Shown piece by piece: positions 34,301 through 48,243 of a stretch of 64,000 bases of DNA. The first letter of the stretch is position 1. The number at the start of each line of letters is the position of its first letter. Below the pieces are notes generated by a model. The model worked only from the letters and a program-made list of their open reading frames with translations, made no database searches and was not told where the DNA came from. This DNA comes from Phoronis australis (Eukaryota; Phoronida; Phoronidae). The position numbers were made by a program, and so were the translations under genes. The stretch lies in the NCBI GenBank assembly GCA_002633005.1, contig NMRA01000110.1, positions 660,424 to 724,423 of the forward strand, given 5' to 3'.

Positions 34301-36230
34301 GATAGGCAATAATATCAATCAATCAACACATTTTGGTACAATAAATCTGTTTTAATCGCATCTTTTAGCAAAACATATACTACAAAATGAACATACACAT
34401 GCAGTTCACAACGACTCATGATTTTATTCCAATCAACACACAAGTAAATCAACAATAAACAACAGTGTATAATGTAAAGCAACATACACTTGGCACTAGC
34501 AGCAAACAAATCACTGCAATATGTTCAGCCCTCAGTGCTTCCACCATACGGCAAACACTGTCATCACAAGTATGTCCAGCCAATCATGTTTCTCCTTTTC
34601 TGCTGGCCCCACTCATTCACTGCCCATCTACACAAGTTAAACAGTGTTTTAGAATGCATAGATTTTGTAAGTGGTTAGATTGATAATTTTAAATCATTTT
34701 CAAAACACTGACAAGTGTCCCAAGTTTCAAAAAAATCTTCACTCTTGCCAGGTCTACCTCCATGGTGCCAAAAGACACAATGATGGCCTGTTAGACTAAG
34801 ATGACCTACCAAAACTAACCTTTAGTGACCAGGGCCTACCAGGTGAACCATGGAGACACTTGCCTCACCTACCAGATATGCCACAGCAAATACAAATATA
34901 AAATATATAGTAAGAAACAAAAAGCCTTTCTGTACATAAACAACTACCGGGGTAAATAAATCAATTTAAAATAAAAGTTCAAAATAAAAAATAAATTATT
35001 TAATATGATGTTTAATACGTAACCAACTGTAATTTCACGATACTTGAAAGTTATGTAAAACCTTATTGACAAATCTGTGCACCTACTGTAGCCAAATACA
35101 TACAAAACAGTGCATTAAGCCAAATACATACAAAACTGTACATTTTGAACTCAGTCATAAGCGCATACTTCTGGAATAAGAACGCCGAAAGAATTTGATT
35201 TTTACTTTCTATCAGTCTCCCAAATTGGGTCACGACCATGTTTTTTGGAAACATTAAGCAAAAAATAAAGGTACTGGCATTGATAATAAAACAATATCAA
35301 CAAAACGGTCCAAAGATTATTTGATTTGTTCAAGATGAGATGTCAAAAATTCTGCAACAGTTCAGTATGTCAGTAAATGTAATTTTGTTTTTGGCGTGAT
35401 CCAACTTGAGTTTTTGAGAAAACAAAATTCCTATCCATAGCCTCTCATACATAAGTGGAGAAATTCTCATAAAATTTTTGGAGAAAAGTGCATAAACCAT
35501 AGTATCTGAAAATTTCATCAACCCAAGAATTCCCAGAACTAATGTTCCGAAGTTAGATAAATTTGGAAATTTTGCTAGGGTCCCAAATTGTAGGTAGTAC
35601 TTTAACACATGTATCACTTACAAGGTAATCAGCACACATGTAAGATTAATATTGACAATCTGCAACACACATTGATCATTATTAGATTCTCAATTTACAA
35701 AGCCATCTACACTCACAGCAAAAAATGAGCCTTTCAGTCAGTGATGCAGCCATAAAACTAATAGTGAGAGATCCTGGACATCAAAAAACCAACAATACCA
35801 TGAAGGAATTTTGAATTTATACTGGACTTATTTGAGAATCATAATGAGTAATGTTTTTGTCAGCCACTGGCTGATCAACTGAAGCCAGTGCGACATCTAT
35901 TGGAGGTTACTGGGAATGAGACACATGGCACAACCAATTATTCTCAACGGTAAATCCAGAATAGATTCATAATTTTCTCCGTATTCTTCATTACAGGATG
36001 ACTAATAAATAATTTCCTCAGCACAGCCTCAATACTGTTATTAAGGACTGTAACAAGACATGCTGTTTTCGAAAAAGTAAAAAATAACATAAAACTTGTT
36101 AAAAATTCAAACAAAAAAAATTGTAAAAAGAAGAGCATTCCTAAAATTAAAGTGAATCGATACTTGAACTCCCTGAACAACCCCCCCCTCGACTATACCA
36201 GTGGCTGTTTCCAATCTACGACCCACGCTG
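31320..36230. other. No gene recognised
   Basis: Only short unrelated open frames. A C-rich run lies at 33540-33562. A block at 35215-35275 (CACGACCATGTTTTTTGG, AAGCAAAAAATAAAGGTACT) resembles 9770-9820 and, more loosely, 46490-46535, so it may be another dispersed repeat. Confidence 0.5.
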
Positions 36231-36235
36231 TGACG

Positions 36236-39200
36236 CTATAATTGGACTAAGGTCTTTTCCAGATTGGTGTCAAAACACAGTTGGTGAATACGATCACAGA
36301 TGGGATCCGCTGCCTTCAACAGCTCCCCCAAAATGTGGCTGGCCTCACTCTGGTTTCTGGCTACCTTGGTTAGTAACTGACCACGAGATGGCGCTGCCAT
36401 AAGGCACACCTTACATAATGCCCGCATGGGATTGGAGTGATATGAAGCTACAGTTCTCTGATAGCTGTCAATCAAACTCTCCCCACGTTCACATTGTTCA
36501 GCCCCAACGAGCATTTGGAGAAGTTTGGTGATGAATTTGAAATGTTCATGAACAAGAAGCAATGCTTTACACCCTGATAGCGGAGACTTTGACCTGGCTT
36601 GACCTGTACTGAGTTCATACTCAATAATGGTCTGAAAAGTCTCGTAGAAGTTGCGTGGTCCGGCCACGCGTCTGATCTCCAGGGCTTTGATACCCGTCTT
36701 CATCCTTCTCAAGGTGACCTTTAACCCCTTACTCAGCTGAGAGACATACCTAGAATTTTTACAAGTTTTAAGTAAAGAAAATGTTCAACTTAGGAATGCA
36801 AGATATCTGATAGGAACTCTAACGACTGTAAAATTGTTCACCTGAACATTCAAGTTACAAAAAGTTCAAATTTTTACAAGAAAAGGTCTTACATTGTTAC
36901 CTTGGTAACACAAATAATTGCTAGGCCTGCACGTTTTTCCTACTTCATAAGCCTCGCATACATTTTTCTGAATGGCCACAATTTTTCAAAGAGTTGTCAA
37001 ATGGGATAGTTTGAAAAAAATTGGTAAAGCATTACTTTGTACCTACTAGTTATTTTTAATGAAAAAAATGAGAACAAAATTTCACTAATACATAATTTTG
37101 TACCTCAAATTAGTAAGATTTAAGCATATGTAATAAATTCCGAGATTAATCAACAACCATCTATATATTTATAGCAGCAAAAAGGCGTTCTGTAACAATC
37201 AACGCTTGACATCTGTTACCATTATCATGTTCGCAGTCTACTTGCTGATCCATGATGACCGGCTGGTGAGAGTGAAGGTGTAATTATTACAGTAGACCTA
37301 AGGCCTGCCAGGTGCTATGTGAGCTACACTCAACTGAAACAGCGACACACAGATAGATTTAGTACATGACTGTTAAAAACTCTCACTAGGTGGCATGAGC
37401 TGTCACCACAAACTCAGTACATGACTGTTAGAAACTCTCCCTAGGTGGTATGAGCTGTAACCACAATATCACTGCAGCAAAGCTGATTTACACTTTAAGT
37501 TATGTTTTAGAGTAGAGCCCTTTGTTTTGTATATTTGATATCACATTCCTACAATAATTGCGCACAATAATAGCATTAGATGAATGAAGTCCTGTTTCAA
37601 AAGTAAGATTGGTTCACTGCAACTGATTTTTTTTTTTAATCTGAAGTTTTCCATTTTAGCTTAACCCAATTAGTGTTATGTGGGACTTTGAATGTATACT
37701 TCGAATATGTATGATTTTTCAAACCAGTTCAAATAGTGATGTCATAATAGCTTGCATTTCTGTTACAACAGATAAACCTGTACAACTCAATACACCAGTG
37801 AGACCAGTGGACACAAGAAAATAACATCAGCACATCATGCTTTTTATGCTACAACACAACTTTGTGATACAGCAAATATCACGATGGACAGCTTGCTTCT
37901 AAAGACATTATTTAATACTTCAAGCAAAACGAGTTAAAATTCTCAAAAACACTAGGTTCACATGAGAGGCGAAAAACATGAGCAGTTTTTCAGAGGCCAA
38001 AACATCAGCCATGAATACACGTTAATATCACCAGCAGTTAGTTGTTGAGTCACTGCAAATGTCTACATCTCATGTGCACGTATGTCACTTGAAGTAAGCA
38101 GGCTGGCAGTAATGGTCGGATATCATGTTCCTGCATTTTGAGAACCACTTTTCTCCACTAAATAGTGGGCATCAAACTGTTTATCAAAATATGAGCATGT
38201 TATATCTGACTACTGCCCAGCCTGGCTACAAAAGTGCTACAAAAACACCAGAAGTTTTGATCACTCAACCCTAAAAGCATTAAGTAGCAGCAAAAGCGAC
38301 ACTTTAACTGTTTACATTACTGGTGTTTTTGCTACTGGTGAAGGTGTTGACAAAATGCTAGCACTTAAGTAGTGTTAACACAGATGAGAACATCTCTGGC
38401 CAAAACACTTCACTGAAAGTTTTACCACTGCATTTCTGGCATGTCCATAAATAGCACATTGCACTCTTCTTGCACAAAAACCATGTGTTCACACACCTCT
38501 TGGTATTAATCATTGACCACAACAGACAACACATACCCCAGCAGTTGGTTACAAGCACACAAATACTGGTCGACCAAGAAAGTGCCATTAGGTCTCCTAC
38601 ACATCTGTAGTGACTCCAGGGCCAGTTTCAAGTCTGGAGTTTCCTTTGAATGTTGTCCAGAGTCCTTCATTTTGAGCACGGGTACTGCAAAATAAAATTT
38701 AGTCACAAACAGGTGTGCAAGATAAAAATAAAAACCTTGGGCACTTACAGTAGATTTGTTCTGAGCTTGTACATGTCATTAGTACTGGCTGATCGATCAA
38801 ACCTGCACTAGCCAGACCAGACAAACTGATAAAGTGAGGAACATTAAAACTCGGCACCCAACCCAAAAAGCTGGTCGATCTGAAATTCCAGTGATACATA
38901 ACTTATTACTGTTAGTGTGTAAGTGTAAAGCTTCGACTGCAACAGTTTGAGATTCAAGGTTGGTTTTTAACGATTGTTTACTACAATGCACACTTTAAAG
39001 CCACAGGCATCTTTAATCATCCATTCTTCATGACACTATAATAAATAAATAAGTAAATATTACAGTATAACGGGGGGGAGTGGATGGAGTTAGAGCATGT
39101 TTCACTGTATAACATTATAGGATATTGACCGTAGCCGTAGGCCTAGCCTTGGTACAAAGCTGTATATAAATATACAGCTTTGCACTGATGTGGGTAAAAA

Positions 39201-40455
39201 AGCGGCAAGATAAAATTTGACACGAAAATAGTGTCATTAAAAACTACAGTCTTTCTTGAGTAAACTAAATTATTTAACGGTGTTGGAAAAAATGGCGTTC
39301 TACTATTAATCTGCTGCTAAAGTTTTGGAGCGATCTTTAGCGATGGCTTTCGGCGCCATGAAATATTGTGACACCTATTGGTCAGTTTCTTTTTTCGCCG
39401 ATTCTTCAATCAACTGCTGTTCTTTCATGACGTTGCGTACACGTCACAACAAATTATCGAAATTGGTTTCACTTCATTATGAGTTGACACCAAAAAACAG
39501 AATTTCAGAAGAAATTTTGCTGCTGAGAGATGTCGCAAAAAATTTAGGGGAAATGGCGGACACGAGCGAACTGTTTTCAAAACGACGGCATACTTTTCAT
39601 TGTTAGAAAAGGCAGTGTTACGCAAGAAAATGACGTTTATTGCATTGCTTTTCATTTAAACGGCTGTAACATGCAAGGTGAATGCCGGTTGATTCCCAGC
39701 TAGATTTTGCATGAAAATGTATCAGCTACGGTCTTTAGCTTTACATGTTGATACAAGTTTCACAGCGCGGTGACGAGAAGAATTACCCTGGCTGTGTGCA
39801 ATTTCGGGGTCTACAGAAGAAATAAACACAGTGGTACCTAGCTGTATTTTGACGACAGTCTTCATACAGCTAGCTGAGTGTCTGGCTACCGTAGGCGGCC
39901 TACGGCGTAATAGGCCGTGGGTAGAGGCAGTCAACAATGCACAATATTACAGCAACTATTCTGCAATAACTACAAAATGTCATGAACAAAATGACTGACC
40001 TATAGGACTATAAAATATTACATTGACGAATCACGACTTTTACATACAAAACAACCTATAATGAACAAGCCAATGTAAGAATTTCTCGAAAAGATACCCA
40101 AATCGTCACCAAATCCACGGAAGTAAACAATGCGACATCACGCATGCGTGGTTACTAAACGTGACGTCAAATTTTGGCTAGCTGATGGAAGATCTAGGGA
40201 CTCTAAAGCTGTATCTAAGGTACGTTTTTCGTCCTTAAAAAGAGTTTGTCGAACATCGCTACACTGTCAAGTTATAAGATAGTAAACCCAAATATGAAAA
40301 AGGCAAAATGTACCTGTCTTTGACTGTGACAACGGCATATTGATGTAATTGACGAGTCCGTCGTCGTCGGTGTTATGACATTTGTACCTCAGGCACAGCT
40401 CAACACAGTTGTTGTGCTTGAATTGAGCCTGTAATTCCGCATCATCTCGATGCAT
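36236..40455 (-). CDS. GLTP-domain lipid transfer protein (ceramide-1-phosphate transfer protein type), three exons
   Basis: Exons 40314-40455, 38537-38684 and 36236-36749 on the minus strand join in phase (142+148+514 bases) to give 267 residues from ATG 40455 to TAG. Donors are GTACAT and GTATGT; acceptors are TTTTGCAG and ATTCTAG. The first 47 residues are not recognised. Then a GLTP fold: DLKLALESLQ...LVDQYLCACNQLL, YVSQLSKGLKVTLRRM, TIIEYELSTGQ, SGCKALLLVHEHFKFI and SYQRTVASYHSNPMRALCK. It matches CPTP in order and spacing, including the YH histidine that contacts the lipid amide. Such proteins carry single ceramide-1-phosphate or glycosphingolipid molecules between membranes in the cytosol. 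Where CPTP has SKDVVSK, with the headgroup-binding Asp and Lys, this protein has SKGLKVT, so the headgroup pocket differs. CPTP itself is 214 residues, so the N-terminal extension is unusual. GLTP exons are secure; the first exon is less so. Confidence 0.85.
36760..38530. other. Intron 2 of the GLTP-domain gene; 55-bp direct duplication
   Basis: AGTACATGACTGTTA...GGTGG...ATGAGCTGT at 37361-37415 is repeated with a few changes at 37416-37467. Nothing else is recognised. Confidence 0.6.
39152..39470. mobile_element. Half copy of the hairpin-ended MITE
   Basis: Starts GTACAAAGCTGTATATAAAT, with the terminal mini-hairpin (ACAAAGCTGTATA/TATACAGCTTTGCA) followed by GATGTGGGTAAAAAAG. It then continues through the subterminal GGAGCGAT and GGCGCCATGAAAT blocks to AACAAATTATCGA. 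It corresponds, in reverse complement, to the right half of the element at 56807-57351. No right terminus was found. It lies in the intron between the GLTP exons 40314-40455 and 38537-38684. Confidence 0.7.
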
Positions 40456-40501
40456 GAATATGGGATACCCGAGTAAACGTGGCAAGAACTTTCAACTTAT
40501 C

Positions 40502-40810
40502 TTATTCCGTTTGATGAAATTTGCGCTGCGCTAAAGCTAATGTTAAATGGAACCGACCATACAGATATTGAACTTTGGCTTTGGCAATCGCATTCATCAA
40601 ATAATTGATCAAAACTTCACATCCTCTGAGTCTGTGACATAAGTTCCGGTAAAGAAGAAGAAAATGGCTTATCGGGGGCTTATAATTACAAAAATTCTTC
40701 ATACTGAACAATTCAGTTTGACCATTGCTGTTATAAATACTAAAGTCCATGCCATTCGCGCCTCCGCAATCTTGACCGAGATCAAGAATCCCTAATTCAG
40801 AATACAACAA
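40502..40810 (-). other. Unrecognised 102-codon open frame upstream of the GLTP-domain gene
   Basis: An open minus-strand frame (containing CGGANGMDFSIYNSNGQTEL and LLLYRNLCHRLRGCEVLINY) stops 47 bases before the proposed GLTP start codon and is in a different frame from it. It could be 5' coding sequence joined by splicing or a chance frame. No family recognised. Confidence 0.25.
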
Positions 40811-41984
40811 GCTCTATAAAGTGTCAAGGTGAGTGCGATACAAGAAGTCAGGAGCAGGACCCCTTGTGTTGAGTCGATGTTCAGATCAGCTTTTTCATCT
40901 GTCACTGAGTACCACTCGTCTGTAACTGTTAGCGATTATAGCATGACTGATGTTCATTTTTTCATAGTGCATTTTTGTCATATTTTTATTAGTACAAAAC
41001 AATAAGTTTCAAATGGTGATGAGGTCACAAAAATCATGAATAAGTTGTTCAGCTAATTCCAAGTGCCATCTAGTTTCTTAAGGCAGAATTATGTATTGGT
41101 CTAAGTTTCTTGATTCATAACGATTTTAAAGAAGAACTGAGAATTTGAGTGCGTGCAGGTCCTTAAAAGGCCAATTGGCTGGAACATTAAAATGTGAGCA
41201 AATTTCACGAGAACTAAAACTTAGTTTTTAATTATTTTAAAGTGCAAGGCAATTTCTAAAATAATGATAATGATAATGATAATAGAACTGATGTTGAGTA
41301 AACGACTGTTTCCTGTCATTATTATTGTCGTTGCATGTCCTCTGTAAAAAACTTTGAATTTTGAAAGTTCGTAATTAATGATAGATACCATTGTTTTTAA
41401 ACCTTGCAAGAATAAAGAGCTAATTATAGTCATAATGACCGCATATATCTTTGCAAACAACCACCGTAACTTGCATCAAGTGCCCCCATGTCAGCTCATA
41501 TTCCTCGTTACCATGGAACCCTTGTGTTCATACTGAACATCTGAATCAGTTGCATAGTTACACATTGCCATAGTCTCCTCTCAGTAGCTTTATGTGTGTG
41601 GAGTTGTCATGTCAGACACATAATACTAGTACGATAACATTTGTGAGCAGTGAGTGAAATAGGGCTTTAGGGAAAGCTTTCACCTCATCTAGTAATTTAG
41701 CCAAGGTTTTTAAAATGACAGATTGCTTGATGTTCACAACCTAATTGGTTTGCATACAGTAAGACCACTACTAAAAAGAAAAAAGAGAAACAATTTGGGT
41801 CATGGAGTCAGTGCGGTACTGGTTTAAATTGTCAGTCTCTGGTGCTTGTTGATCGTGTTTGCACTTTTAAAATACCACATTTCTTAGGCTTTCTGGAGTA
41901 CATCTTAAAAATTGAGTATGTAAATGATATGCAATATACTGTTTTTGTTTCTTTATAGTCTGAGATAATAGTTTACATAAATTC

Positions 41985-42115
41985 TGTGGTAGATGAACTG
42001 TGGTAGATGAACTGTGGTTGATAAACTGCAGTGGTAGATGAGCTGTGGTAGATGAACTGTGGTAGATGAGCTGTGGTAGATGAACTGTGGTAGATGAACT
42101 GTGGTAGATGAACTG
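41985..42115. repeat. 14-bp minisatellite
   Basis: TGGTAGATGAACTG repeated about nine times, with GAGCTG and TTGATAAACTGCAG variants. Confidence 0.95.
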
Positions 42116-44580
42116 TACATGTACATTTCAGTGCTTGGTTATAAATCATTCCTTCTCCCCATTACTTAAGTTTCCAGTGATTGTTTTATGAAAACTGACA
42201 CCGTGGTTTTTCCCTGAGCCTTGCTGAACTGAGACTTATATTCAGTTATATTAATAGACTGCACAAAGAACTACCCCAGTTTAGAATGAACAGTCTTTGT
42301 TGGATTTGTAGAATTATTTATTGACATGGGAATGGTTCTTTGGAAGAATACTTTGTAAAGCATTGCTTTATGATGTTTTTATGCCTATTTAATATTCATA
42401 ATAACTTCTTGCTCTTACCTATATGAAAGCAACCTTCCACTGGCCTCGTTTCATTTTCAAGGACAATTTTTATGATCAACATCAGGGCAGGCAAAAAAAT
42501 ATTTATTGTTCCTGACCCTTCCCTAAAATGTCCCGCATCGATGCTCTACATTTTTTATTTCTAAAATGTAGTTCTGTTTGTAAGCGTCACAAAATTTGCA
42601 GATCACAGAAGTACTTACACAAAGTATAGAAAATTTTCAGCAGACGGTTTTGAAGAGGAGTGCGCCCTGCAGGTATATGTAGGAACTGCAAGTCATATCG
42701 TCTGCTCAGCTGTATATCTCCGGTTGATTGACAAACTCCTGTGAAGAATATGGCCTGTAATTTTATTTCAAAATGACACTTCAGGAACGGCTTTGCTTAC
42801 AAGGAGGTAATGTCCAAGTATATGGTATGCTATAGTTATGCCTTTAATGGTCATTCAGCAGACGCAGTGCCAAATGACAGATTTTGCTGTGATTGTCTGT
42901 GACACTACGTCCAGTGATGACATGAAATAAAAAGTAAAATAGAAAAGTGACCAATTTGTGGACAATCCCCGAATGATCAACATGTTTATGTTTTACGTGA
43001 GTTGTTGAATAGGTGTAATTCTTTACGTAGAAAATAAATCTGAAACTAAATAAGGCGATCCAGATCCTCCCAAGGATACTACTGTTTCATGAAATGTAGA
43101 ATATAAATCGGTAAATAAAACAACAAGAATGGATCAACTGAAATTTGAAATTTCCGGTTGTAATAACTTCCTTTGTCAACAAAAACAGAAATACAAACTG
43201 CTCTGGACAGTGTTGGAATTTTTGCGTCACTTCTGTATTATAGTATAAATAGAATGATTTATTCAACAAATGTTTCACCAACTGCATTGAACTAACCCCA
43301 TTTCATGAACAGTGACTTAGCAGTTAAGTCAGAAATGTTTGTCTTGAGGTGCCAATTCACTGATCGCATTAGTTTCCATGTCAAAATATTTACCAAAATA
43401 TTCTTTTTCATTTTTGAAAAGCTTCTGACGTAGTTTTGAATCCCCACAATTTCTCAGAATGCCTGAAGGATATGGCATAGGAATTTATTTGATGGTACTT
43501 GTATTTTATTAAAAAATGAAAACAAAATTTCACTTGTCGACCATATTGTGGTGAGATTTTATCATAACTGACAAAATTTTTCAATTCAGTTCTAGATGAT
43601 TGCTACAGTTTAGCAAAAACATATAGAAATTATTTGAGTATGTAGTTAACAAATTTGGGTTTATCCTAAATATTTGCTGAAATGAAATTAAAGCATTTTT
43701 CAAAATAGTCCAAGACAAAATGGCTGCCTGGTCCTTTTTGTGTATTTCTTCACTTACCTTTGCTGCAAAAGTTTTCGTCAAATGATTACTGTTCTGTATC
43801 TTGACTTAGGCAAAGTACCTGGACAAAAATAAGGGAAACTTTTCCATAAAGGTTTACAAACCAAATCTTAAAAAGACATGAAACTGAGATAGGCCACAAA
43901 CAGTATGCATTGCACACTTTCTTGAAGATCTACTTTCCTGGGTTCTTGTTTTTAAATTATGTTTTTGTGTGGGATCGTGTGAATTATCTGTTATATGCTT
44001 GACAGTAACAGAGAGACAATTTATTTACTATCTTGATGAAATAACATCAGTTTTTGGGGATGCTTGGTGAGAGAGAGACTTTATTGATCGTACAGCATGC
44101 GTCCTATCTCAATATTGTAACTTGGAGCTGTTAAACCAAACAGCCCTGAATAGCCTTGTCAATTTCCATTGTTCCCTTTCATGCATGGTATATTGTTTTT
44201 TAGCCTTTAGCAGGCACTGTTCGATGAAGTGATATTGGCGTGGTAATTAGCTATGTGTAATTACACAGTGCACAGCCATCGATAATTATTCACTGGAAGA
44301 CAGATGTAATGTAGTAGTCTACATGCTTGTACGTGTTGGATGTCAGATGGCACTATCTGTGTAGAATGCCGTCCACACAGAGACTTACTTAAGAACAAGT
44401 GGGGTAGGTTGCACTTGTGCAAGTTGATGTATAGTTAGGCTGTAATGTGGACGGGACTTAGAAGTGCATGGTGCTTCAGGTCGAATTCTCACCTTATTTC
44501 ACACAATGATAGATTAAATGTATTCCTGATGGCGAGATGTGTCAAATTAACTGTCTGGATTATAGCTGACTTCATTGTTG

Positions 44581-44584
<4 letters not shown>

Positions 44585-44618
<34 letters not shown>

Positions 44619-44619
44619 C

Positions 44620-44668
<49 letters not shown>

Positions 44669-44670
44669 CG
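44585..44670. repeat. TG dinucleotide microsatellite
   Basis: GT repeats with GC interruptions. The cysteine/valine-rich and histidine/threonine-rich frames it creates are artefacts. Confidence 0.97.
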
Positions 44671-45387
44671 TATGTGAAATTAACTGAGTAAGCAACCATA
44701 GCTAACTGACCCTGTGCGAATCAAACAACATACTAGCATTGCCAACATGATATAGGCCTAATTAACAATATGTTGCTTTATCTTGTTCCTGTGAGTATAT
44801 AGTAGAATCTCTGAGGTGTGGATAAGTATGAATAATCACTGACTGAGACGTGAACAGCTGAATTTTGTGGACCTCACAGAGTACTTAGTAAGCAAAGTAT
44901 TGCTGTGAGCAGAGTTCCATCTTCACTACTATACAGTTTAGCCATCAAGTGACTGTAAGCAAGTGTTAGCTGACTGTAGTTACATCACACCACAGTCACT
45001 GATGGTTGATTCCAGTTGTCATGATCAATATTTCACATATAACCTGCATGATGCTGTAGTATAGATGCGGGTGTATGCAGCCTCTTTATTGTCAAGTGTA
45101 GTAAAAGTCTGGTGAAGTGGAGATTCTGTGCAAGAGGTCAGTTTGGTGATATCTTGAGTTGCTGCCTTTTCGTTTTAATTAACCATATCCACAATCCCTT
45201 GCCGTATTATCCATTTTAAGCTAATAATCCATACAACTTAGGGGCTCAAACTGTGCTGGTGAAGAAAGGAAATTGTCTTGGTGGGGTGAGGGTAGCTCAG
45301 AGAAGTAAGAGGGGAGGGGGAGGGATTCGTTGGCATGACCAGAGTGCAGCTCTGATTACTAGGCTCCCAGAATTTTATAGGATAGGA

Positions 45388-45427
45388 ACTCCTTCCCCTC
45401 CCCCNCCCCCCCCCCCCCCCCCCCCCC
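45388..45427. repeat. Poly-C tract with one ambiguous base
   Basis: A C-rich run ending in more than 20 consecutive C, with n at 45405. Its length is probably unreliable. Confidence 0.9.
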
Positions 45428-45606
45428 GGGAAACGTGACTAGCATTGGCCCATTGCCAACGCGATGTGCCCAGTTGCTGTTGTATTTATTGCCAATGATT
45501 GATGGTGACCAGATAATACATTCACTTATCTGTTATGAAACAAGTTATTTGTCTCCGTGTGATTCAGTGTGCAGTCAAACTTGGTGTATTGGTGAGGCTC
45601 ATGTAG

Positions 45607-45780
45607 TTAACAGGAGCAGATTCCGGGGTTTTGAGTAAAGGGGGAGGATCAAGACAGAGTATTAGCTAGGATTTTGCCAGTCAGACATTCGAACTCCTGA
45701 ATTGCCAAAATGGAATCTGGGAGAATTTGAGCAGGGGGGCATGGCTACCCTGGCCCCCGTCTAAATCCGTCACTGGTTAA
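45607..45780 (-). repeat. Dispersed repeat family R2, copy 3 (inverted)
   Basis: Reverse complement of the R2 pattern: GTTTTGAGTAA, CAGAGTATTAGCTAGGATTT, GCCAAAATGGAATCTGGGAG and the terminus TAAATCCGTCACTGG. Confidence 0.75.
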
Positions 45781-48243
45781 GCTTCACTATGCATGTGTGC
45801 CTGGTGTGTTGGTGAGGGTCATCCACTTTCACTGATGAACCTAACTAATGAAGTGATGAGATAACAGACAGCTCCCCCTATTGTCCAGTTCTTCTTTCAC
45901 TGAAAATAGGTGTTTGTAGGTCCTATGTTACAGAAGTCCATGAAGGCATTTTACATTCATGAACTAGTTTCTCATCATCACTCATTAGTTATTCAGCGAG
46001 CAATTCAAGCTTGGCATTGAAGACTGTGTCATCTAGGATTTCATTGATTTTGTTAACTTGAGATTGTCTAGTTAACCTACAATCTGTCAGATGAGTACAT
46101 GTCAGTAATTGACATTCTCCCATCTGTGAATACACTGTCTTGCATTTCCTTGGGTTCTCCCAAGGGGATATTGCCACAAAATTTGCTTTTGAGAGTCAGT
46201 GTGATGGAAAAAAATCTTAGTCCCATTTGTAATTTAGTGAATCACATGACAATAGATGGATCACTTCAAATATCTTCTTGTATGTCCCCTTGTTAAGGTT
46301 GCATGTTGGTTCAAGAAAAGTCTGGTTGGTAGTATGTACAGTTTAGGACGTTATGGACAAGTGTTAGGACTTAACTAAATTAATTTCTACAAAGTAACAT
46401 TTCAACTCAGTAAAAGTTTATATTTTAGGAAAGTTGAAATCCTGTAGAATTTGATTTTTGATTTTATATCAACCTGCCATCAGTTGGCTGACGAGACCAT
46501 TTGGTTTTAGTAAAATTTAGCAAAAATGAAGGTGCATTCTTAGCAAAGGAATGGTGTTCAATATTACTACCAGATGGCGTTTGATTGCAATGATCAAGAT
46601 GAAGTCTCATAAATGCTGTTACTGTTTTCCAAATGATCACTTTGTTTCATGCATGTTTCGATTTTTTTCTGTTAGCCCCTCGTGCAAACTGGAACATTTT
46701 AAAAGCAATTCCTATAAGTGTTTCGAACTACAGTCTGCAGAGCATGTTTCAATCTGACCTGGCATTCCTGAGATATGATGTTTTTAAGATTGACAGATTT
46801 GGACATTTTTCTTGTATTTTGATGTATTTACAAATAGGGTAAAATCTCACTGGTTCGGGACACAATATGGCGGACGATTGAAATTTTATTTTAAAGTAAT
46901 TTTTTCATTGAAGATGCGTCACATCAAGTTAATGCTTTACCATATATCAAATTCTATTACCATAGCTACCATCAGAAAATATTTTTAAAACTGTAGGCAT
47001 TCACAGCAGTGTTGGAAGGCCTTGGAAAACGAAAAATGGTAATTTTTGTGTGGAATTAAAGAAATTTTGCCTTAGTGGTTCAGACTTACATCCAGAAAAT
47101 GTCCAGGGAGATGGACCCTCACTGGCCAGTCTATTGCATCACTATAGTAGGCCAGCCCTAATCTTGATTTTCCATAAGTTACACTCTTTATATTGCCCTA
47201 ACTTTTGATTTTTCACTAATATTTTTATGAAAGAATGAAACCGATTTGATTAATGGGAAATTGTCATTTTGACCCCATCTCTTGAAAGTCTGGTGGGATA
47301 TCACACTTGAGTTGTGATTGACAGTCTGCCACAGGTAGCACATAATCCTAGACTTGTAATTGGCCAATTATCAGGTGGCTGTGAAAAGGACCTTTGTCAG
47401 AATGCAAAATAGACCACAAGCAGCCATATTGGTTTTGGGGTGCACTTACCTAAATGTTAAAATTGCTGGAGGTATTACAGCACACAGATAAGTTTTGTTG
47501 GTTTACAGTCTAGAAATTATCCCCTGTTGTCTTTTTAGAATGTTCCATAAAACTGGAGTTACATGTATGAATGGGCAGATTATAGTGAAGGCAAAAGGTT
47601 CATTTGAAAACTTCAAGCTTCAAGTTCATAGTTTCACACTAATGGCAATGGAATATGTTTTAATGAAATAAAATATTCAAAGCTAAGAGAAATGGACTTC
47701 AAATCCATTTTTTAAGTTTATGATAACTTCTGAATGATTTTGATGAGAAAATGAAATTATGCCTGAATGTTGTATATTTATTTGGCTATGAATACTGTCA
47801 TTCATCATTCATCCAGCTTACTAAAAAGTTGTCTTTATTAAATATCAAAAAGAAAATACAAAGTAGTAAGCTTATGGCTTTACTGACTTGAACTAATTGT
47901 GTACTGATGACTTGAACAAGACTATGGAAACTGCTTGAGAACAGTGAAAAGGGCATATAAGGACAAAACTGGTTTTGGAAACCTAACAAATATGCTTTTA
48001 TGAAAATTTTTGTACTCAAAAAACAATTTTGGATCATGTCCTAACATGCTGTGTGGTGAAATTTTACACATTTTTTGTGAACTTAGCACACGGAAAAACA
48101 ATGGGTTATTCTACCGGCCTTAAGTGCCACCTGAGTTTGTTCATTGCCACCCCCCCCCCTTCATGAGCCATTTCTGTGTTTATCCTTTACATAACACGTG
48201 GCATGTGTCATGATCATTCCAATATTTTTCTATTTATTTTTAG

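Larger units (their letters stand above)
40820..48240. other. No gene recognised; minisatellite and microsatellites
   Basis: Contains a 14-bp TGGTAGATGAACTG minisatellite at 41985-42115 (about nine units), a TG microsatellite at 44585-44670 and a C-run with one n at 45388-45427. Blocks at 43400-43780 appear in inverted form around 46490-46880, another likely dispersed repeat. Part of this may be 5' intron of the RING gene downstream. Confidence 0.5.

Noticed and set aside
39325-39606. 93-codon plus-strand frame
   Set aside because: Its first half lies in the half-MITE at 39152-39470; related bases recur at 57071 and 58040 without keeping the frame.
44445-44695. Cys/Val- and His/Thr-rich frames
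   Set aside because: Created by the TG microsatellite.
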